Of a DNA stretch of 45,963 bases, positions 1-13,731 are shown one piece after another. The DNA is from Bacillus ectoiniformans. GTDB lineage: Bacteria; Bacillota; Bacilli; Bacillales; Domibacillaceae. The stretch covers positions 1 to 45,963 of the forward strand of contig NZ_JAFBES010000019.1 of assembly GCF_016908875.1 (NCBI RefSeq). Direction: 5' to 3'. Below the pieces are notes generated by a model. That model ran no database searches. It saw only the letters and a list, made by a program, of their open reading frames with translations, and was not told the DNA's origin. Each line of letters opens with the position of its first letter. Position 1 is the first letter of the stretch. Both the position numbers and the translations under genes were made by a program.

Positions 1-44
1 CTGATCTAAACCGTTTCAATTTTTGGTTTTTCAATTTCGATCAT
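1..44 (-). CDS. rpoA: RNA polymerase alpha subunit, N-terminal fragment (5' end only)
   Basis: RpoA forms the dimer on which core RNA polymerase assembles. Only the first 14 codons lie in the window. The start is ATG at 44-42, preceded by a strong ribosome binding site (AAGGAGGT). The peptide MIEIEKPKIETV matches the start of Bacillus RpoA and the position after rpsK is the usual one. Codon 13, at 8-6, reads TAG where Bacillus RpoA has Glu. One base (plus-strand A at 8 instead of C) would restore GAG. RpoA is essential, so I infer a base-call error at the sequence edge rather than a true nonsense codon. A TATAAT box at 176-171 in the 171-base gap after rpsK could be an internal promoter, but I see no convincing -35. 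Confidence 0.85.
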
Positions 45-215
45 TCAACTATACCTCCTTAAATACGTCGAAACCTCGGTTTAAAAGGACAACCGAAATT
101 CCCCCATGTTTACGTTCCCTATTGTGTGCACAACAACTGGTTTACTTTCCTGTACCGAACGTAACATTCAATTATATCCCATTATTGACCGGAATATAAA
201 TTTTATACAGGTAAA

Positions 216-608
<393 letters not shown>

Positions 609-630
609 TTAAATTGACCTCCTTTACCGA

Positions 631-996
631 TTATTTTTTCTTGTTAGCTACAGTTTTACGAGGACCTTTACGAGTACGAGCATTGTTCTTCGTGTTTTGT
701 CCGCGAACTGGTAAACCACGACGGTGACGGATACCACGGAATGATCCGATTTCCATCAAACGTTTAATGTTAAGAGATACTTCACGGCGAAGGTCACCCT
801 CAACTTTCAATTTATCAACGATTTCACGAATTTTGTTTAGTTCATCTTCCGTCAAATCACGTACACGAGTGTCTTGAGAAACACCTGCATCCGTTAAGAT
901 TTGTTCAGCAGTTGGTCTGCCAATACCGAAGATGTAAGTTAATGAGATAACTACACGCTTGTCGCGTGGAATATCAACACCTGCTACACGTGCCAT
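631..996 (-). CDS. rpsM: 30S ribosomal protein S13
   Basis: S13 sits in the head of the 30S subunit, contacts P-site tRNA and forms intersubunit bridges with the 50S. The protein is 121 residues from [14 protein letters not shown]. An in-frame GTG four codons upstream is rejected because the family begins at MARVAG and the Shine-Dalgarno spacing fits the ATG at 996. The conserved [16 protein letters not shown] block is at 88-102, followed by a lysine- and arginine-rich tail. It is the gene after rpmJ in the alpha operon. Confidence 0.98.
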   Translation of the reverse strand: MARVAGVDIPRDKRVVISLTYIFGIGRPTAEQILTDAGVSQDTRVRDLTEDELNKIREIVDKLKVEGDLRREVSLNIKRLMEIGSFRGIRHRRGLPVRGQNTKNNARTRKGPRKTVANKKK

Positions 997-1019
997 ATTA
1001 ATGTGCACCTCCCTTTATA

Positions 1020-1169
<150 letters not shown>

Positions 1170-1388
1170 TTATTTATAACGGTAAGTAATTCTGCCGCGT
1201 GTTAAGTCGTACGGTGATAGTTCAACAGTTACTTTGTCTCCAGGTAAAATGCGAATAAAGTGCATACGAATCTTTCCAGATACATGGGCAAGGATTGTAT
1301 GACCATTTTCTAATTCTACCTTAAACATAGCATTTGGCAAAGTTTCGATAACTTTACCTTCGATTTCAATTACATCGTCTTTCGCCAT
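1170..1388 (-). CDS. infA: Translation initiation factor IF-1
   Basis: IF-1 binds the 30S A site during initiation and works with IF-2 and IF-3. The protein is 72 residues from [11 protein letters not shown], a single OB-fold (S1-like) domain that fills the whole chain, including [17 protein letters not shown] (35-51). A start nine codons upstream is rejected because it gives a non-conserved extension. B. subtilis has a small KOW-domain gene (rplGA/ybzG) between map and infA; here only 126 noncoding bases separate the two genes. Confidence 0.98.
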   Translation of the reverse strand: MAKDDVIEIEGKVIETLPNAMFKVELENGHTILAHVSGKIRMHFIRILPGDKVTVELSPYDLTRGRITYRYK

Positions 1389-1514
1389 TAAATCTAGTCT
1401 CCCTTCTCTTTTCATTCAGATCCTCACAGACAATAGACAGCAATGACCGCTTACCTATTGATAGCGAGCCTAGTTTATAGGCCATTCATCAACTTCCGGA
1501 GAAACGCATACCCT

Positions 1515-2911
<1,397 letters not shown>

Positions 2912-2959
2912 TTATTTTCCCCCTCAGTCTGATTCGAGCTAAGCCCTAGCCTTACCCTT

Positions 2960-4261
2960 TTATTTAATAAAGCCTTTATAATGTCTTTTTACAAGTTGTG
3001 CTTCCAATTGTTTCATTGTTTCCAATGCTACACCAACAACGATCAGCAAGCTAGTGCCGCCAATTTGCGCAGCTGGCGGAAGACCTGCAAACTTTATAAA
3101 GAATATAGGAAGTACTGAGATTAACGACAAGAAAATTGCGCCGATAAACGTCAAACGGTATAAGACACTCGTAAGATAATCTTGTGTGTTTTTCCCAGGA
3201 CGGATGCCTGGAATATAACCGCCTTGTTTCTTCAAGTTATCTGCTAATTGCTCAGGATTCACTTGAATGAAAGCGTAAAAATACGTAAACGCAACAATTA
3301 ACGCCACATAGATGATCATCCCAATCGGCTTGGTGTAATCAAATATATTTTGCACTGTTGTTGTAATATCATTTGAACCAAAAAACGAAGAAATCGTTTG
3401 TGGTGTAATCAAAAATGATATGGCAAAGATCACTGGGATAACGCCTGCTGCATTTACTTTCAACGGTAAATGAGTAGATTGAGCTCCTGTTGGATTCATT
3501 CCGTTATTTCCAGCTACTCGTTTCGCATATTGAATAGGAATTTTGCGCAATGCTTGCTGCACAAAAATAACTCCAACAATGATTGCCAAGATCGCTAGCA
3601 AGATCAGTAACAAGACGACGATTCGTAAGAATAACTGATCGCCTGCTCCTTCAATTTGCTGTGCGTATATCTGATTAGTTGCATTCGGGATAGCCGCAAC
3701 GATTCCGGCAAAAATGATAATTGAAATTCCGTTTCCGACACCTTTAGCTGTAATTTGTTCACCTAGCCACATTAAAAATGCAGTACCAGCTGTCAAAACA
3801 AGCGCAATTAACAGGTAAGATGTAATGCTGTTGTTTTGAACAAGCATTCCACCATACAACTGATTAAATCCATATGACATTCCGAGCGCTTGGATAAATC
3901 CAAGTACGATCGTGAAATATCTAGTAAATTGAGCGAGTTTGCGTCGACCAACTTCACCTTGCTTAGACCATTCAGTAAACTTTGGAACAACGTCCATTTG
4001 AAGCAACTGAACGATGATAGATGCCGTGATATACGGCATAATCCCCATAGCAAGGATAGAGAAGTTCTGAAGCGCTCCTCCGCCAAATGTATTAAGGAAA
4101 CCAATTAACCCTGCTTGTTCCTGCATTTTCAAAACGTTGGCATCCACGTTTGGAACAGGAATAAACGTGCCGATACGGAAAACAATTAACATAAGAAGGG
4201 TGAATATAATTTTTCTTCTTATATCACCCACACGCATAAAATTGGAGATTGTGCGAAACAT
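2960..4261 (-). CDS. secY: Preprotein translocase channel subunit SecY
   Basis: SecY is the channel of the SecYEG translocon, working with SecA and with ribosomes for export and membrane insertion. The 433-residue sequence has about ten hydrophobic segments. The first follows FMRVGDIRRKIIFTLLMLIV. Typical SecY features are a plug-like segment after TM1 (QAGLIGFLNTFGGGAL) and the cytosolic loop with RKIPIQYAKRV. Its ATG shares one base with the rplO stop, suggesting coupled translation. Its partner SecE is encoded at 30109-30294 in this window; SecG is not present. Confidence 0.97.
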   Translation of the reverse strand: MFRTISNFMRVGDIRRKIIFTLLMLIVFRIGTFIPVPNVDANVLKMQEQAGLIGFLNTFGGGALQNFSILAMGIMPYITASIIVQLLQMDVVPKFTEWSKQGEVGRRKLAQFTRYFTIVLGFIQALGMSYGFNQLYGGMLVQNNSITSYLLIALVLTAGTAFLMWLGEQITAKGVGNGISIIIFAGIVAAIPNATNQIYAQQIEGAGDQLFLRIVVLLLILLAILAIIVGVIFVQQALRKIPIQYAKRVAGNNGMNPTGAQSTHLPLKVNAAGVIPVIFAISFLITPQTISSFFGSNDITTTVQNIFDYTKPIGMIIYVALIVAFTYFYAFIQVNPEQLADNLKKQGGYIPGIRPGKNTQDYLTSVLYRLTFIGAIFLSLISVLPIFFIKFAGLPPAAQIGGTSLLIVVGVALETMKQLEAQLVKRHYKGFIK

Positions 4262-4701
4262 TAAATCACCTCAGTCTTACCGCCGGCCGATTCAATTGCT
4301 TCTTTAGCAGCAGAAGAGAATTTATGAGCTTTAACAGTCAACTTCTTCTCTACGTTACCTTTTGCAAGAATTTTAATTCCTGCTTTTTCGTTGCTTACTA
4401 CGCCAGTTTCGATAAGAAGTTCTGGAGTAACTTCAGTACCTTCTTCAAAGCGATTTAAAGCATCAAGGTTAACGATCGCGTACTCTTTACGGTTGATGTT
4501 AGTGAAACCGCGTTTTGGCAAACGTCTGAATAGTGGTGTTTGACCACCTTCAAAGCCTAAACGTACACCGCCGCCAGAGCGGGCGTTTTGACCTTTATGA
4601 CCTTTACCAGCCGTTTTACCGTTACCAGAACCAGTACCGCGACCTACACGATTACGCTCTTTACGAGAACCTGCAGCAGGTTTTAATTCATGAAGTTTCA
4701 T
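4261..4701 (-). CDS. rplO: 50S ribosomal protein L15
   Basis: L15 is a late-assembling 50S protein with a long basic N-terminal extension that reaches into 23S rRNA. The 146-residue sequence begins [20 protein letters not shown] and has the Gly/Lys-rich segment [18 protein letters not shown] near 20-37, then a compact C-terminal domain. A GGAGG lies upstream of the ATG at 4701. It is followed directly by secY with a one-base overlap. Confidence 0.98.
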   Translation of the reverse strand: MKLHELKPAAGSRKERNRVGRGTGSGNGKTAGKGHKGQNARSGGGVRLGFEGGQTPLFRRLPKRGFTNINRKEYAIVNLDALNRFEEGTEVTPELLIETGVVSNEKAGIKILAKGNVEKKLTVKAHKFSSAAKEAIESAGGKTEVI

Positions 4702-4733
4702 CTTCGTGCACCTCCTTATTCGCTAATTTTTGA

Positions 4734-4916
4734 TTATTGTTCGTTAACAGTCAATAAGTGATCAACTTTCTTGATCATGCCTCTGATTGCTGCGTTATCT
4801 TTATGTTCAACTGTTTGATGCATTTTACGTAGACCAAGTGCTTTTACTGTTTCACGTTGATCTTTCGGACGACCAATCAAGCTGCGAGTGAGGGTAATTG
4901 TCAATTTTTCAGCCAT
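4734..4916 (-). CDS. rpmD: 50S ribosomal protein L30
   Basis: L30 is a small 50S protein of the ferredoxin-like fold. The 60-residue sequence begins [20 protein letters not shown] and includes the conserved [15 protein letters not shown] stretch at about 27-41. Length and position between rpsE and rplO are standard for the spc operon. A good ribosome binding site (AGGAGG) precedes the ATG. Confidence 0.97.
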   Translation of the reverse strand: MAEKLTITLTRSLIGRPKDQRETVKALGLRKMHQTVEHKDNAAIRGMIKKVDHLLTVNEQ

Positions 4917-4929
4917 TATAAATCCCTCC

Positions 4930-5430
4930 TTATCCTAACAGTTCTTCTACTGATTTTCCGCGTAACTTAGCAACGTCTTCAGCGCTTTTAAGTTGTGTTA
5001 AACCATTAATAGTGGCACGAACCATATTAATTGGAGTGTTAGATCCTAGAGATTTAGATAGGATATCACCAACACCACCAAGTTCTAATACGGCACGAAC
5101 GGGACCACCCGCAATAACTCCTGTACCTTCTGATGCAGGTTTAAGTAGGATTTGACCAGCTCCGAAACGTCCGATAACTTCGTGTGGTAATGTTGTTCCT
5201 ACCATAGGAATTGTTACAAGGTTTTTCTTCGCGTCTTCAATTGCCTTACGGATTGCATCTGGCACCTCTTGAGCTTTACCAGTACCAAAACCAACGTGAC
5301 CATTCTTATCGCCCACTACTACTAGAGCTGTGAAGCGGAAACGACGTCCACCTTTAACAACTTTAGCAACACGATTGATCGTCACTACGCGTTCTTCAAG
5401 TTCAAGTTTATTTGGATCAATGCTACGCAT
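4930..5430 (-). CDS. rpsE: 30S ribosomal protein S5
   Basis: S5 is on the back of the 30S subunit near the mRNA entry channel and helps set decoding accuracy. The 166-residue protein has the N-terminal dsRNA-binding-like domain ([19 protein letters not shown], near 30-48) and the C-terminal S5 fold ending GKSVEELLG. The N-terminal loop [11 protein letters not shown], where spectinomycin-resistance changes occur in other bacteria, looks wild type. It is followed by rpmD after 13 bases. Confidence 0.98.
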   Translation of the reverse strand: MRSIDPNKLELEERVVTINRVAKVVKGGRRFRFTALVVVGDKNGHVGFGTGKAQEVPDAIRKAIEDAKKNLVTIPMVGTTLPHEVIGRFGAGQILLKPASEGTGVIAGGPVRAVLELGGVGDILSKSLGSNTPINMVRATINGLTQLKSAEDVAKLRGKSVEELLG

Positions 5431-5451
5431 GTATATGTCCCTCCTTTTTAA

Positions 5452-5814
5452 TTAGAATTCTAAGCCATTTTCGCGTGCAGCATCTGCAAGAGCTTTCACA
5501 CGGCCATGGTATAGGTAACCTCCGCGGTCGAATACAACAGATTTAACGCCTTTTTCTACCGCGCGTTGAGCAACAAGTTCTCCAACTTTAGCTGCTGCTT
5601 CAGTATTGCCAGTTGCTTCTAAACCGAAATCTTTTTCGATAGTTGAAGCACTTGCAAGTGTAACACCGTTCACATCATCGATCAATTGAGCGTATAGATG
5701 TTTGTTAGAACGGAAGATATTTAAACGAGGACGAGACTCTGTACCGTTGATTTTTGAACGTACACGAGCATGTCTCTTTTTACGTGTTTTATTTTTATCT
5801 GGCTTAGTAATCAT
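5452..5814 (-). CDS. rplR: 50S ribosomal protein L18
   Basis: L18 binds 5S rRNA and, with L5, docks it into the 50S central protuberance. From ATG at 5814 the protein is 120 residues and begins [19 protein letters not shown], the normal basic N terminus. A GTG three codons earlier is rejected on family alignment and because the GGAG site would be too close. The end [20 protein letters not shown]...LEF is typical. Confidence 0.97.
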   Translation of the reverse strand: MITKPDKNKTRKKRHARVRSKINGTESRPRLNIFRSNKHLYAQLIDDVNGVTLASASTIEKDFGLEATGNTEAAAKVGELVAQRAVEKGVKSVVFDRGGYLYHGRVKALADAARENGLEF

Positions 5815-5846
5815 ATTGGTCACTCCTTTCTTTTAGCTAAGCGACA

Positions 5847-6383
5847 TTATTTACCTGTCTTACCTTCTTTACGACGTACATATTCGCCTTCATAGCGGAT
5901 ACCTTTGCCTTTATAAGGCTCTGGCGGACGAACGTCACGGATGTTAGCAGCAACTGCTCCAACACGCTCTTTGTTCGTACCTTTAACGATTACTTTCGTA
6001 TTTGAAGGAACTTCAATTTCGATACCTGCTTCAGGTTCCATTTCAACCGGATGAGAGTAACCAACGTTCAATACAAGTTTAGTACCTTGTTTTTGAGCAC
6101 GGTAACCTACCCCGATTAGTTCCAATGATTTTTCGAATCCTTTTGATACACCTTCAACCATGTTCGCAAGTAAAGCACGAGTTGTACCATGGATCGTGCG
6201 GTGTTCTTTAGAGTCAGAAGGACGGATCACGTTGATCACATTACCTTCGATTTCGATTGTTAAATCTTTGTTGAATGCACGAGAAAGTTCCCCTTTAGGG
6301 CCTTTTACAGTTACTTCATTGTTGTTGTTAGTAATTGTAACACCTTCTGGCAGTTCAATTGGCTTTTTACCTACACGAGACAT
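5847..6383 (-). CDS. rplF: 50S ribosomal protein L6
   Basis: L6 binds 23S rRNA at the base of the L7/L12 stalk, near the sarcin-ricin loop, and supports factor binding. The 178-residue protein consists of two related domains, begins [15 protein letters not shown], and ends with the signature [20 protein letters not shown] (20 residues) and GKTGK. It lies between rpsH and rplR, with a normal ribosome binding site. Confidence 0.98.
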   Translation of the reverse strand: MSRVGKKPIELPEGVTITNNNNEVTVKGPKGELSRAFNKDLTIEIEGNVINVIRPSDSKEHRTIHGTTRALLANMVEGVSKGFEKSLELIGVGYRAQKQGTKLVLNVGYSHPVEMEPEAGIEIEVPSNTKVIVKGTNKERVGAVAANIRDVRPPEPYKGKGIRYEGEYVRRKEGKTGK

Positions 6384-6413
6384 TCTATTGCACCTCCATT
6401 CGTTACAAAAATA

Positions 6414-6812
6414 TTACCAAACGTATGCTAATACTTCGCCGCCAACTTGTTTAGCGCGAGCTTCTTTGTCAGTTAAAACACCGTTAGATGTTGAAACAAG
6501 AGCAATTCCTAATCCATTAAGAACTTTAGGTACTTCATCAGCTTTAGCGTATACACGTAAACCAGGTTTACTGATACGTTTTAGGCCAGTGATAACGCGT
6601 ACGTTATCTGCACCATATTTTAAGAAGATACGGATCATGCCTTGTTTGTTGTCTTCGATAAATTCTACGTCACGGATGAAACCTTCACGCTTAAGAATCT
6701 CAGCGATTTCTTTTTTAATTTTAGAAGCAGGTACTTCTAATTTCTCGTGACGAACCATGTTCGCATTACGGATACGAGTTAGCAAATCTGCAATTGGATC
6801 TGTCATAACCAT
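6414..6812 (-). CDS. rpsH: 30S ribosomal protein S8
   Basis: S8 is a primary 16S rRNA-binding protein that organises the central domain of the 30S. The 132-residue sequence begins [18 protein letters not shown] and has the C-terminal [13 protein letters not shown] segment that contacts rRNA helix 21. In E. coli S8 is the translational repressor of the spc operon; whether it has that role here cannot be read from the sequence. Confidence 0.98.
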   Translation of the reverse strand: MVMTDPIADLLTRIRNANMVRHEKLEVPASKIKKEIAEILKREGFIRDVEFIEDNKQGMIRIFLKYGADNVRVITGLKRISKPGLRVYAKADEVPKVLNGLGIALVSTSNGVLTDKEARAKQVGGEVLAYVW

Positions 6813-6841
6813 ATTATTTACCTCCTTCCCAAGTCAGGGTA

Positions 6842-7042
<201 letters not shown>

Positions 7043-7051
7043 TTATAGCGA

Positions 7052-7591
7052 TTACTTTTGGAACGGCATTCCAATTTGAGTTAACAATTCGCGAGCTTCT
7101 TCATCGCTGTTCGCAGTTGTAACAATTACGATATCCATACCGCGTACTTTGCTTACTTTATCATAATCAATTTCAGGGAAGATCAATTGCTCTTTCACAC
7201 CAAGTGTATAGTTACCGCGACCGTCGAATGCTTTCTTAGAAACACCACGGAAGTCACGTACACGTGGAAGTGACACAGAAACTAATTTATCTAGGAATTC
7301 GTACATACGCTCGCCGCGTAATGTAACTTTCGCTCCGATAGGCATACCCTCACGAAGACGGAATCCAGCGATAGAGTTCTTAGCACGAGTCACCAATGGT
7401 TTTTGACCAGTGATTAGAGCTAGTTCTTCGACAGCAGTATCTAGTGCTTTCGCATTTGAAACTGCTTCTCCGATTCCCATGTTAACTACGATTTTATTGA
7501 TAGATGGTACTTGCATTACTGATTCGTAATTGAATTTATTCATTAAAGCAGGAGTAATTTCCTCGTTATACTTTGCTTTAAGGCGGTTCAT
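7052..7591 (-). CDS. rplE: 50S ribosomal protein L5
   Basis: L5 binds 5S rRNA and contacts P-site tRNA and S13 across the subunit interface. From the ATG at 7591 the protein is 179 residues, [14 protein letters not shown]...QIGMPFQK. Upstream in-frame starts add nine non-conserved residues over the ribosome binding site and are rejected. Motifs include [13 protein letters not shown] and [10 protein letters not shown]. It lies between rplX and rpsN. Confidence 0.98.
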   Translation of the reverse strand: MNRLKAKYNEEITPALMNKFNYESVMQVPSINKIVVNMGIGEAVSNAKALDTAVEELALITGQKPLVTRAKNSIAGFRLREGMPIGAKVTLRGERMYEFLDKLVSVSLPRVRDFRGVSKKAFDGRGNYTLGVKEQLIFPEIDYDKVSKVRGMDIVIVTTANSDEEARELLTQIGMPFQK

Positions 7592-7621
7592 ATAGAATAC
7601 CTCCCTTCTATGTCTCACTGA

Positions 7622-7933
7622 TTATTTATCTAAAGTTTCACCAGATTTAACTGCTACACGTACTTTCTTGCCGTCAACCATCTTAGATCCTACGCGAGTA
7701 GGTTCGTTAGATTTAGGGTCTAAAAGCATTACGTTAGAAACGTGAATAGGTGCCTCTTGGCTAATGATTCCGCCTTGCGGATTCACTTGTGAAGGCTTGG
7801 AGTGTTTCTTTACGATGTTCACGCCTTCTACAAGAACACGGTCTTTTTTAGGAAATGCTGCAAGCACAACGCCTGTTTTTCCTTTGTCTTTTCCCGTGAT
7901 AACCATTACTTTATCGCCTTTTTTTACATTCAT
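7622..7933 (-). CDS. rplX: 50S ribosomal protein L24
   Basis: L24 is one of the proteins that start 50S assembly and lies at the exit-tunnel rim. The 103-residue protein has an N-terminal KOW motif ([20 protein letters not shown], 1-20) followed by the conserved [12 protein letters not shown] segment. The length matches other Bacillus L24 proteins. Confidence 0.97.
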   Translation of the reverse strand: MNVKKGDKVMVITGKDKGKTGVVLAAFPKKDRVLVEGVNIVKKHSKPSQVNPQGGIISQEAPIHVSNVMLLDPKSNEPTRVGSKMVDGKKVRVAVKSGETLDK

Positions 7934-7982
7934 TTTATCGCACCTCCTTGAATGGCCAAGTTGATAAAATATATATCATTCA

Positions 7983-8351
<369 letters not shown>

Positions 8352-8397
8352 TTAAGTTACCTCCCTTCGGATTGAGCATCTATCCGAACATAGTTAA

Positions 8398-8661
8398 TTA
8401 GATAATAACTGCTTTTTCTACAACTTCAACAAGACGGAAGCGTTTAGTAGCAGATAGTGGGCGAGTTTCCATGATGCGTACTACATCGCCTGTTTTTGCT
8501 TCATTCAACTCATCATGAGCTTTGAACTTTTTAGAGTACTTAACGCGTTTGCCGTAAAGTGAGTGCTTTTTGTAAGTTTCTACAAGAACCGTGACAGTCT
8601 TATCCATTTTGTCAGACACAACACGTCCTGTATAAACTTTACGTTGGTTACGTTCACTCAT
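8398..8661 (-). CDS. rpsQ: 30S ribosomal protein S17
   Basis: S17 is an early-binding 30S protein with an OB fold that contacts the 5' domain of 16S rRNA. The 87-residue sequence contains [19 protein letters not shown] (10-28) and the [16 protein letters not shown] tail. It lies between rpmC and rplN, with a clear AGGAGG upstream of the ATG at 8661. Confidence 0.98.
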   Translation of the reverse strand: MSERNQRKVYTGRVVSDKMDKTVTVLVETYKKHSLYGKRVKYSKKFKAHDELNEAKTGDVVRIMETRPLSATKRFRLVEVVEKAVII

Positions 8662-8679
8662 TTTGCAAACCTCCTCTCA

Positions 8680-9966
<1,287 letters not shown>

Positions 9967-9969
9967 GGA

Positions 9970-10311
9970 TTATCCCTCCTTCTTTTCTGATACCACGATT
10001 GTGATGTGGCTAGTGCGTTTGTTAATTGCGCTTGCGCGTCCCATTGCACGTGGACGGAAACGTTTTAAAGTAGGACCTTCGTCAACGAATACTTGTTTAA
10101 CAACAAGGTTGTTGATGTCCATATCATAATTGTGCTCAGCGTTCGCTACAGCAGACTTCAATAATTTCTCGATGACTGGAGATGCAACTTTTGGCGTATG
10201 TTGCAAAATAGCTACAGCTTCACCCACTTGCTTACCTCGAATCAAGTCAACTACTAAGCGTGCTTTACGAGGAGCAATACGAACTGTTTTAAGAACAGCT
10301 TTTGCTTCCAT
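9970..10311 (-). CDS. rplV: 50S ribosomal protein L22
   Basis: L22 has a beta-hairpin that lines the peptide exit tunnel near the macrolide site. The 113-residue protein begins [19 protein letters not shown] and ends with the tunnel hairpin [20 protein letters not shown] (20 residues, near 85-104). No insertion or deletion is evident in the hairpin tip, where macrolide-resistance mutations occur in other bacteria. Confidence 0.98.
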   Translation of the reverse strand: MEAKAVLKTVRIAPRKARLVVDLIRGKQVGEAVAILQHTPKVASPVIEKLLKSAVANAEHNYDMDINNLVVKQVFVDEGPTLKRFRPRAMGRASAINKRTSHITIVVSEKKEG

Positions 10312-10329
10312 TAGGATACCCTCCTCTCA

Positions 10330-10608
10330 TTAGCGTCTTGTTTTCTTATCGTCACTACCGTGACCTTTATACGTACGGGTTGGAGCAAACTCACCAAGTT
10401 TGTGTCCGACCATATCTTCAGTAACGTAAACAGGTACATGTTTACGACCATCATAGACAGCGATAGTGTGTCCGATGAATGCTGGGAAGATCGTTGAACG
10501 GCGAGACCAAGTTTTAACAACTTGCTTCTTCTCAGTTTCGTTTAACTTCTCGATCTTATTGAATAAATGATCATCAACAAAAGGTCCTTTTTTCAAGCTG
10601 CGGCCCAT
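10330..10608 (-). CDS. rpsS: 30S ribosomal protein S19
   Basis: S19 lies in the 30S head and contacts S13 and the 50S in intersubunit bridges. The 92-residue sequence begins [20 protein letters not shown] and contains [21 protein letters not shown] (near 34-54), the family signature. It lies 60 bases after rplB. Confidence 0.98.
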   Translation of the reverse strand: MGRSLKKGPFVDDHLFNKIEKLNETEKKQVVKTWSRRSTIFPAFIGHTIAVYDGRKHVPVYVTEDMVGHKLGEFAPTRTYKGHGSDDKKTRR

Positions 10609-10668
10609 TCTGGTACCTCCCTTCGTAATCGGTCTACGGTTCGTCTAGGGAACCGTAGGGCAATTACG

Positions 10669-11499
10669 TTATTTTTTACGACGACGTACAATGAACTTGT
10701 CGGATTTATTGTTTTTCTTACGTGTTTTGTAACCAAGAGTTGGTTTACCCCAAGGAGTAACAGGTGATTTACGTCCGATTGGAGAACGACCTTCACCACC
10801 ACCGTGTGGGTGATCATTAGGGTTCATTACAGATCCACGTACTGTAGGTTTTTTACCTAACCAGCGAGAACGACCTGCTTTACCAATGTTGATTAGTTCA
10901 TGCTGCTCGTTACCAACTTGACCGATTGAAGCACGGCAAGTAGCAAGAATCATACGGACTTCGCCTGATGTTAAACGTACAAGAACGTATTTTCCTTCTT
11001 TACCTAACACTTGTGCAGAAGTTCCAGCAGAACGTACTAGCTGTCCACCTTTACCAGGTTTAAGCTCGATGTTGTGAATAACAGTACCTACAGGAATGTT
11101 AGCTAAAGGAAGAGCGTTCCCAGTTTTAATATCAGCCTCAGGGCCTGACATTACTTCCATTCCAACTTTTAGGGTTTTAGGTGCTAAGATGTAGCGTTTT
11201 TCACCATCTGCATAATTGATTAACGCAATGTTAGCAGAACGGTTTGGATCATACTCAATTGTGGCAACGCGTCCTGGTATACCATCTTTATCGCGTTTGA
11301 AGTCGATAATACGATATTGACGCTTGTGGCCGCCACCATGATGACGAACGGTAATTTTACCTTGGTTGTTACGGCCGCCTTTACGTTTGATAGGCGCAAG
11401 CAACGACTTTTCCGGTGTGCTAGTAGTAATCTCAGCAAAATCGGATGTCGTCATGCCGCGACGACCATTACTGGTTGGTTTATACTTTTTGATCGCCAT
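10669..11499 (-). CDS. rplB: 50S ribosomal protein L2
   Basis: L2 is a core 50S protein needed for subunit association and close to the peptidyl transferase centre. The 276-residue protein has the OB-like and SH3-like RNA-binding domains and the conserved loop HPHGGGEG at 230-237, whose first His is the residue tied to peptidyl transferase function in E. coli. Length and the lysine/arginine-rich C terminus are normal. Confidence 0.98.
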   Translation of the reverse strand: MAIKKYKPTSNGRRGMTTSDFAEITTSTPEKSLLAPIKRKGGRNNQGKITVRHHGGGHKRQYRIIDFKRDKDGIPGRVATIEYDPNRSANIALINYADGEKRYILAPKTLKVGMEVMSGPEADIKTGNALPLANIPVGTVIHNIELKPGKGGQLVRSAGTSAQVLGKEGKYVLVRLTSGEVRMILATCRASIGQVGNEQHELINIGKAGRSRWLGKKPTVRGSVMNPNDHPHGGGEGRSPIGRKSPVTPWGKPTLGYKTRKKNNKSDKFIVRRRKK

Positions 11500-11528
11500 G
11501 TCTTTTCCCTCCTCTTCTTATAAGTTAA

Positions 11529-11813
11529 TTAAGCTTCAAAAATTTCGATTTCTTTGCTGTCTTGAGTTAATGTAATAACGGCTTTACGACGTTTGTTTGT
11601 GTAACCGCCATAACGACCCATACGTTTGAACTTACCTTTATAGTTCATGATGTTAACTTTAGAAACTTTTACGCCAAAGATTTCTTCAAGAGCATCTTTA
11701 ACTTGAGTTTTGTTCGCTTTAACATCAACTTCGAACGTATATTTTTTATCAGCCATGATTTCAGTTGACTGTTCAGTAATTACGGGGCGCTTAATGATAT
11801 CGCGTGCATCCAT
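11529..11813 (-). CDS. rplW: 50S ribosomal protein L23
   Basis: L23 is at the exit-tunnel mouth and forms the docking site for trigger factor and SRP. The 94-residue protein begins [17 protein letters not shown] and has the [19 protein letters not shown] loop (near 63-81) that enters rRNA. Its ATG shares one base with the rplD stop codon, implying coupling. Confidence 0.98.
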   Translation of the reverse strand: MDARDIIKRPVITEQSTEIMADKKYTFEVDVKANKTQVKDALEEIFGVKVSKVNIMNYKGKFKRMGRYGGYTNKRRKAVITLTQDSKEIEIFEA

Positions 11814-12436
11814 TATGCAAGCACCTCCTCTACTTTTTCAACAGCAGCTTTAGTCATAATTAATTTCTCATGACCAAGCAAATCTAAAACACTAATGCCG
11901 TTTGCTTGAACAACTGTTACACCAGGGATGTTACGAGCTGATAAAGCAACATTTTCATTCACGCTGTCAGTAACAATCAAAGCTTTGCTGTTTACTGAAA
12001 GGTTTTTAAGTACGTTAGCGAATTCTTTTGTTTTCGGCGCATCTAAAGATAACGCTTCTAACACTAGAATGTTTTGGTCTGCAACTTTAGAAGAAAGAGC
12101 AGATTTAATAGCTAAACGACGCACCTTCTTAGGTAATTTATAGCTGTAGCTGCGAGGTGTAGGACCGAATACAGTACCACCGCCACGCCATTGTGGAGAA
12201 CGGATAGACCCTTGACGAGCACGTCCAGTTCCTTTTTGACGCCATGGCTTACGACCGCCGCCGCGTACTTCCGAGCGAGTTTTTACTTTGTGTGTACCTT
12301 GACGCATAGATGCTCTTTGCATCATTACAGCTTCAAATACAACACTTTCATTAGGTTCAATCCCAAAGATAGAATCGTTAAGTTCTAATTCACCAACTTG
12401 AGATCCGCCTTGGTTTAATAATGTAACTTTTGGCAT
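11813..12436 (-). CDS. rplD: 50S ribosomal protein L4
   Basis: L4 binds domain I of 23S rRNA and its extended loop reaches the exit tunnel. The 207-residue protein has that loop as [20 protein letters not shown] (20 residues, near 60-79), with the wild-type macrolide-constriction sequence. In E. coli L4 represses the S10 operon; B. subtilis is reported to lack that mechanism, so autoregulation should not be assumed here. Confidence 0.98.
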   Translation of the reverse strand: MPKVTLLNQGGSQVGELELNDSIFGIEPNESVVFEAVMMQRASMRQGTHKVKTRSEVRGGGRKPWRQKGTGRARQGSIRSPQWRGGGTVFGPTPRSYSYKLPKKVRRLAIKSALSSKVADQNILVLEALSLDAPKTKEFANVLKNLSVNSKALIVTDSVNENVALSARNIPGVTVVQANGISVLDLLGHEKLIMTKAAVEKVEEVLA

Positions 12437-12466
12437 TCTTGTTTCCTCCTTTCTTAAAAAATTCTA

Positions 12467-13093
12467 TTAGTTTGACTTAGTAGCCGTTTGAATTTTTACT
12501 AATGTTTTCTTAGGTCCAGGTACGTTACCTTTAACTAGAATAACATTGCGTTCTGCATCAACTTTAACTACTTGAAGGTTTTGGATAGTGATTTGCTCTC
12601 CACCCATACGACCTGGAAGAAGTTTATTTTTGAATACACGGTTCGGCGCTACAGGACCCATTGATCCTGGACGACGGTGGTAACGAGAACCATGGGACAT
12701 AGGACCGCGACTTTGGTTGTGGCGTTTAATGGCACCTTGGAATCCTTTACCTTTTGAAATACCTGTTACATCGATAACATCGCCTTCAGCGAAGATATCA
12801 ACTTTAACTTCTTGTCCAACTTCTAAATCTGTACCGAAGTTGCGGAACTCACGAATGAAGCGCTTAGGTGCTGTGTTAGCCTTCGCAACGTGACCTTTAG
12901 CAGGTTTGTTAGCAAGCTTTTCACGCTTGTCATCAAAGCCTAGCTGAATTGATTCGTAGCCGTCACTTTCGATGGTCTTCTTTTGAAGTACAACGTTTGG
13001 TGCTGCTTCGATTAAAGTTACAGGGATTAGATCGCCATTCTCAGCAAACACTTGAGTCATACCAACTTTTCTTCCTAAGATTCCTTTTGTCAT
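12467..13093 (-). CDS. rplC: 50S ribosomal protein L3
   Basis: L3 starts 50S assembly and extends a loop toward the peptidyl transferase centre. The 208-residue protein begins [20 protein letters not shown]. It carries the central loop [18 protein letters not shown] (near 128-145), whose Gln in other species is a methylation target. The gene lies 32 bases after rpsJ, with AGGAGG ahead of the ATG. Confidence 0.98.
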   Translation of the reverse strand: MTKGILGRKVGMTQVFAENGDLIPVTLIEAAPNVVLQKKTIESDGYESIQLGFDDKREKLANKPAKGHVAKANTAPKRFIREFRNFGTDLEVGQEVKVDIFAEGDVIDVTGISKGKGFQGAIKRHNQSRGPMSHGSRYHRRPGSMGPVAPNRVFKNKLLPGRMGGEQITIQNLQVVKVDAERNVILVKGNVPGPKKTLVKIQTATKSN

Positions 13094-13125
13094 GAGTTAC
13101 ACCTCCTAAATTTTTATTATATTAA

Positions 13126-13488
<363 letters not shown>

Positions 13489-13493
13489 CTAAC

Positions 13494-13526
13494 GACACTC
13501 GCCATGGCAAAGCGGCCGGGTGTGTC
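13494..13526 (-). promoter_or_regulatory. Conserved hairpin in the S10 operon leader
   Basis: The rpsJ leader has an imperfect hairpin with outer arms GACAC and GTGTC and inner CGC/GCG pairing around TTTGCCATG. Similar GC-rich leader elements precede rpsJ in Bacillus species as I recall them, but I cannot check this by alignment. There is no U-run after it, so it is not a terminator. A protein-binding or mRNA-stability element is an inference. Confidence 0.4.
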
Positions 13527-13568
13527 AGCAACCTTCCACATCATCGCTGTCAAAAACCAACATTGTTA

Positions 13569-13597
13569 ATTATACATGGTTTTTAAAACGAATGCAA
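13569..13597 (-). promoter_or_regulatory. Proximal sigma-A promoter of the S10 operon
   Basis: TTGCAT at 13597-13592 and a perfect TATAAT at 13574-13569 are separated by 17 bases. The start would be near 13562, giving a leader of about 130 bases before rpsJ. It lies downstream of the tuf terminator and just below a second, stronger-looking promoter. Confidence 0.6.
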
Positions 13598-13637
13598 CTG
13601 TTTTAAATAAATTTTATTTCTCCAGCACACTTTTACT

Positions 13638-13666
13638 ATTATACATACTTTTTATGATTAATTCAA
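13638..13666 (-). promoter_or_regulatory. Distal sigma-A promoter of the S10 operon
   Basis: TTGAAT at 13666-13661 and TATAAT at 13643-13638 with a 17-base spacer match the sigma-A consensus closely. The region is AT-rich, and the promoter lies between the tuf terminator and rpsJ. Together with the promoter at 13569-13597 it forms a tandem pair driving the large r-protein operon. The rest of the 346-base gap from 13435 to 13780 holds the leader hairpin and the terminator; I see no gene. Confidence 0.65.
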
Positions 13667-13731
13667 GTTTTCTAGGAAGTTGATTTCAAATGATCCTCTC
13701 GTTTGATTATTTACTTTAGATTTTTAAAGCA

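Noticed and set aside
6160-6750. Plus-strand open frame of 196 codons across rplF and rpsH
   Set aside because: It lies antisense to two certain r-protein genes, has no ribosome binding site that I can see and no recognisable protein features; it is a by-product of codon use on the coding strand.
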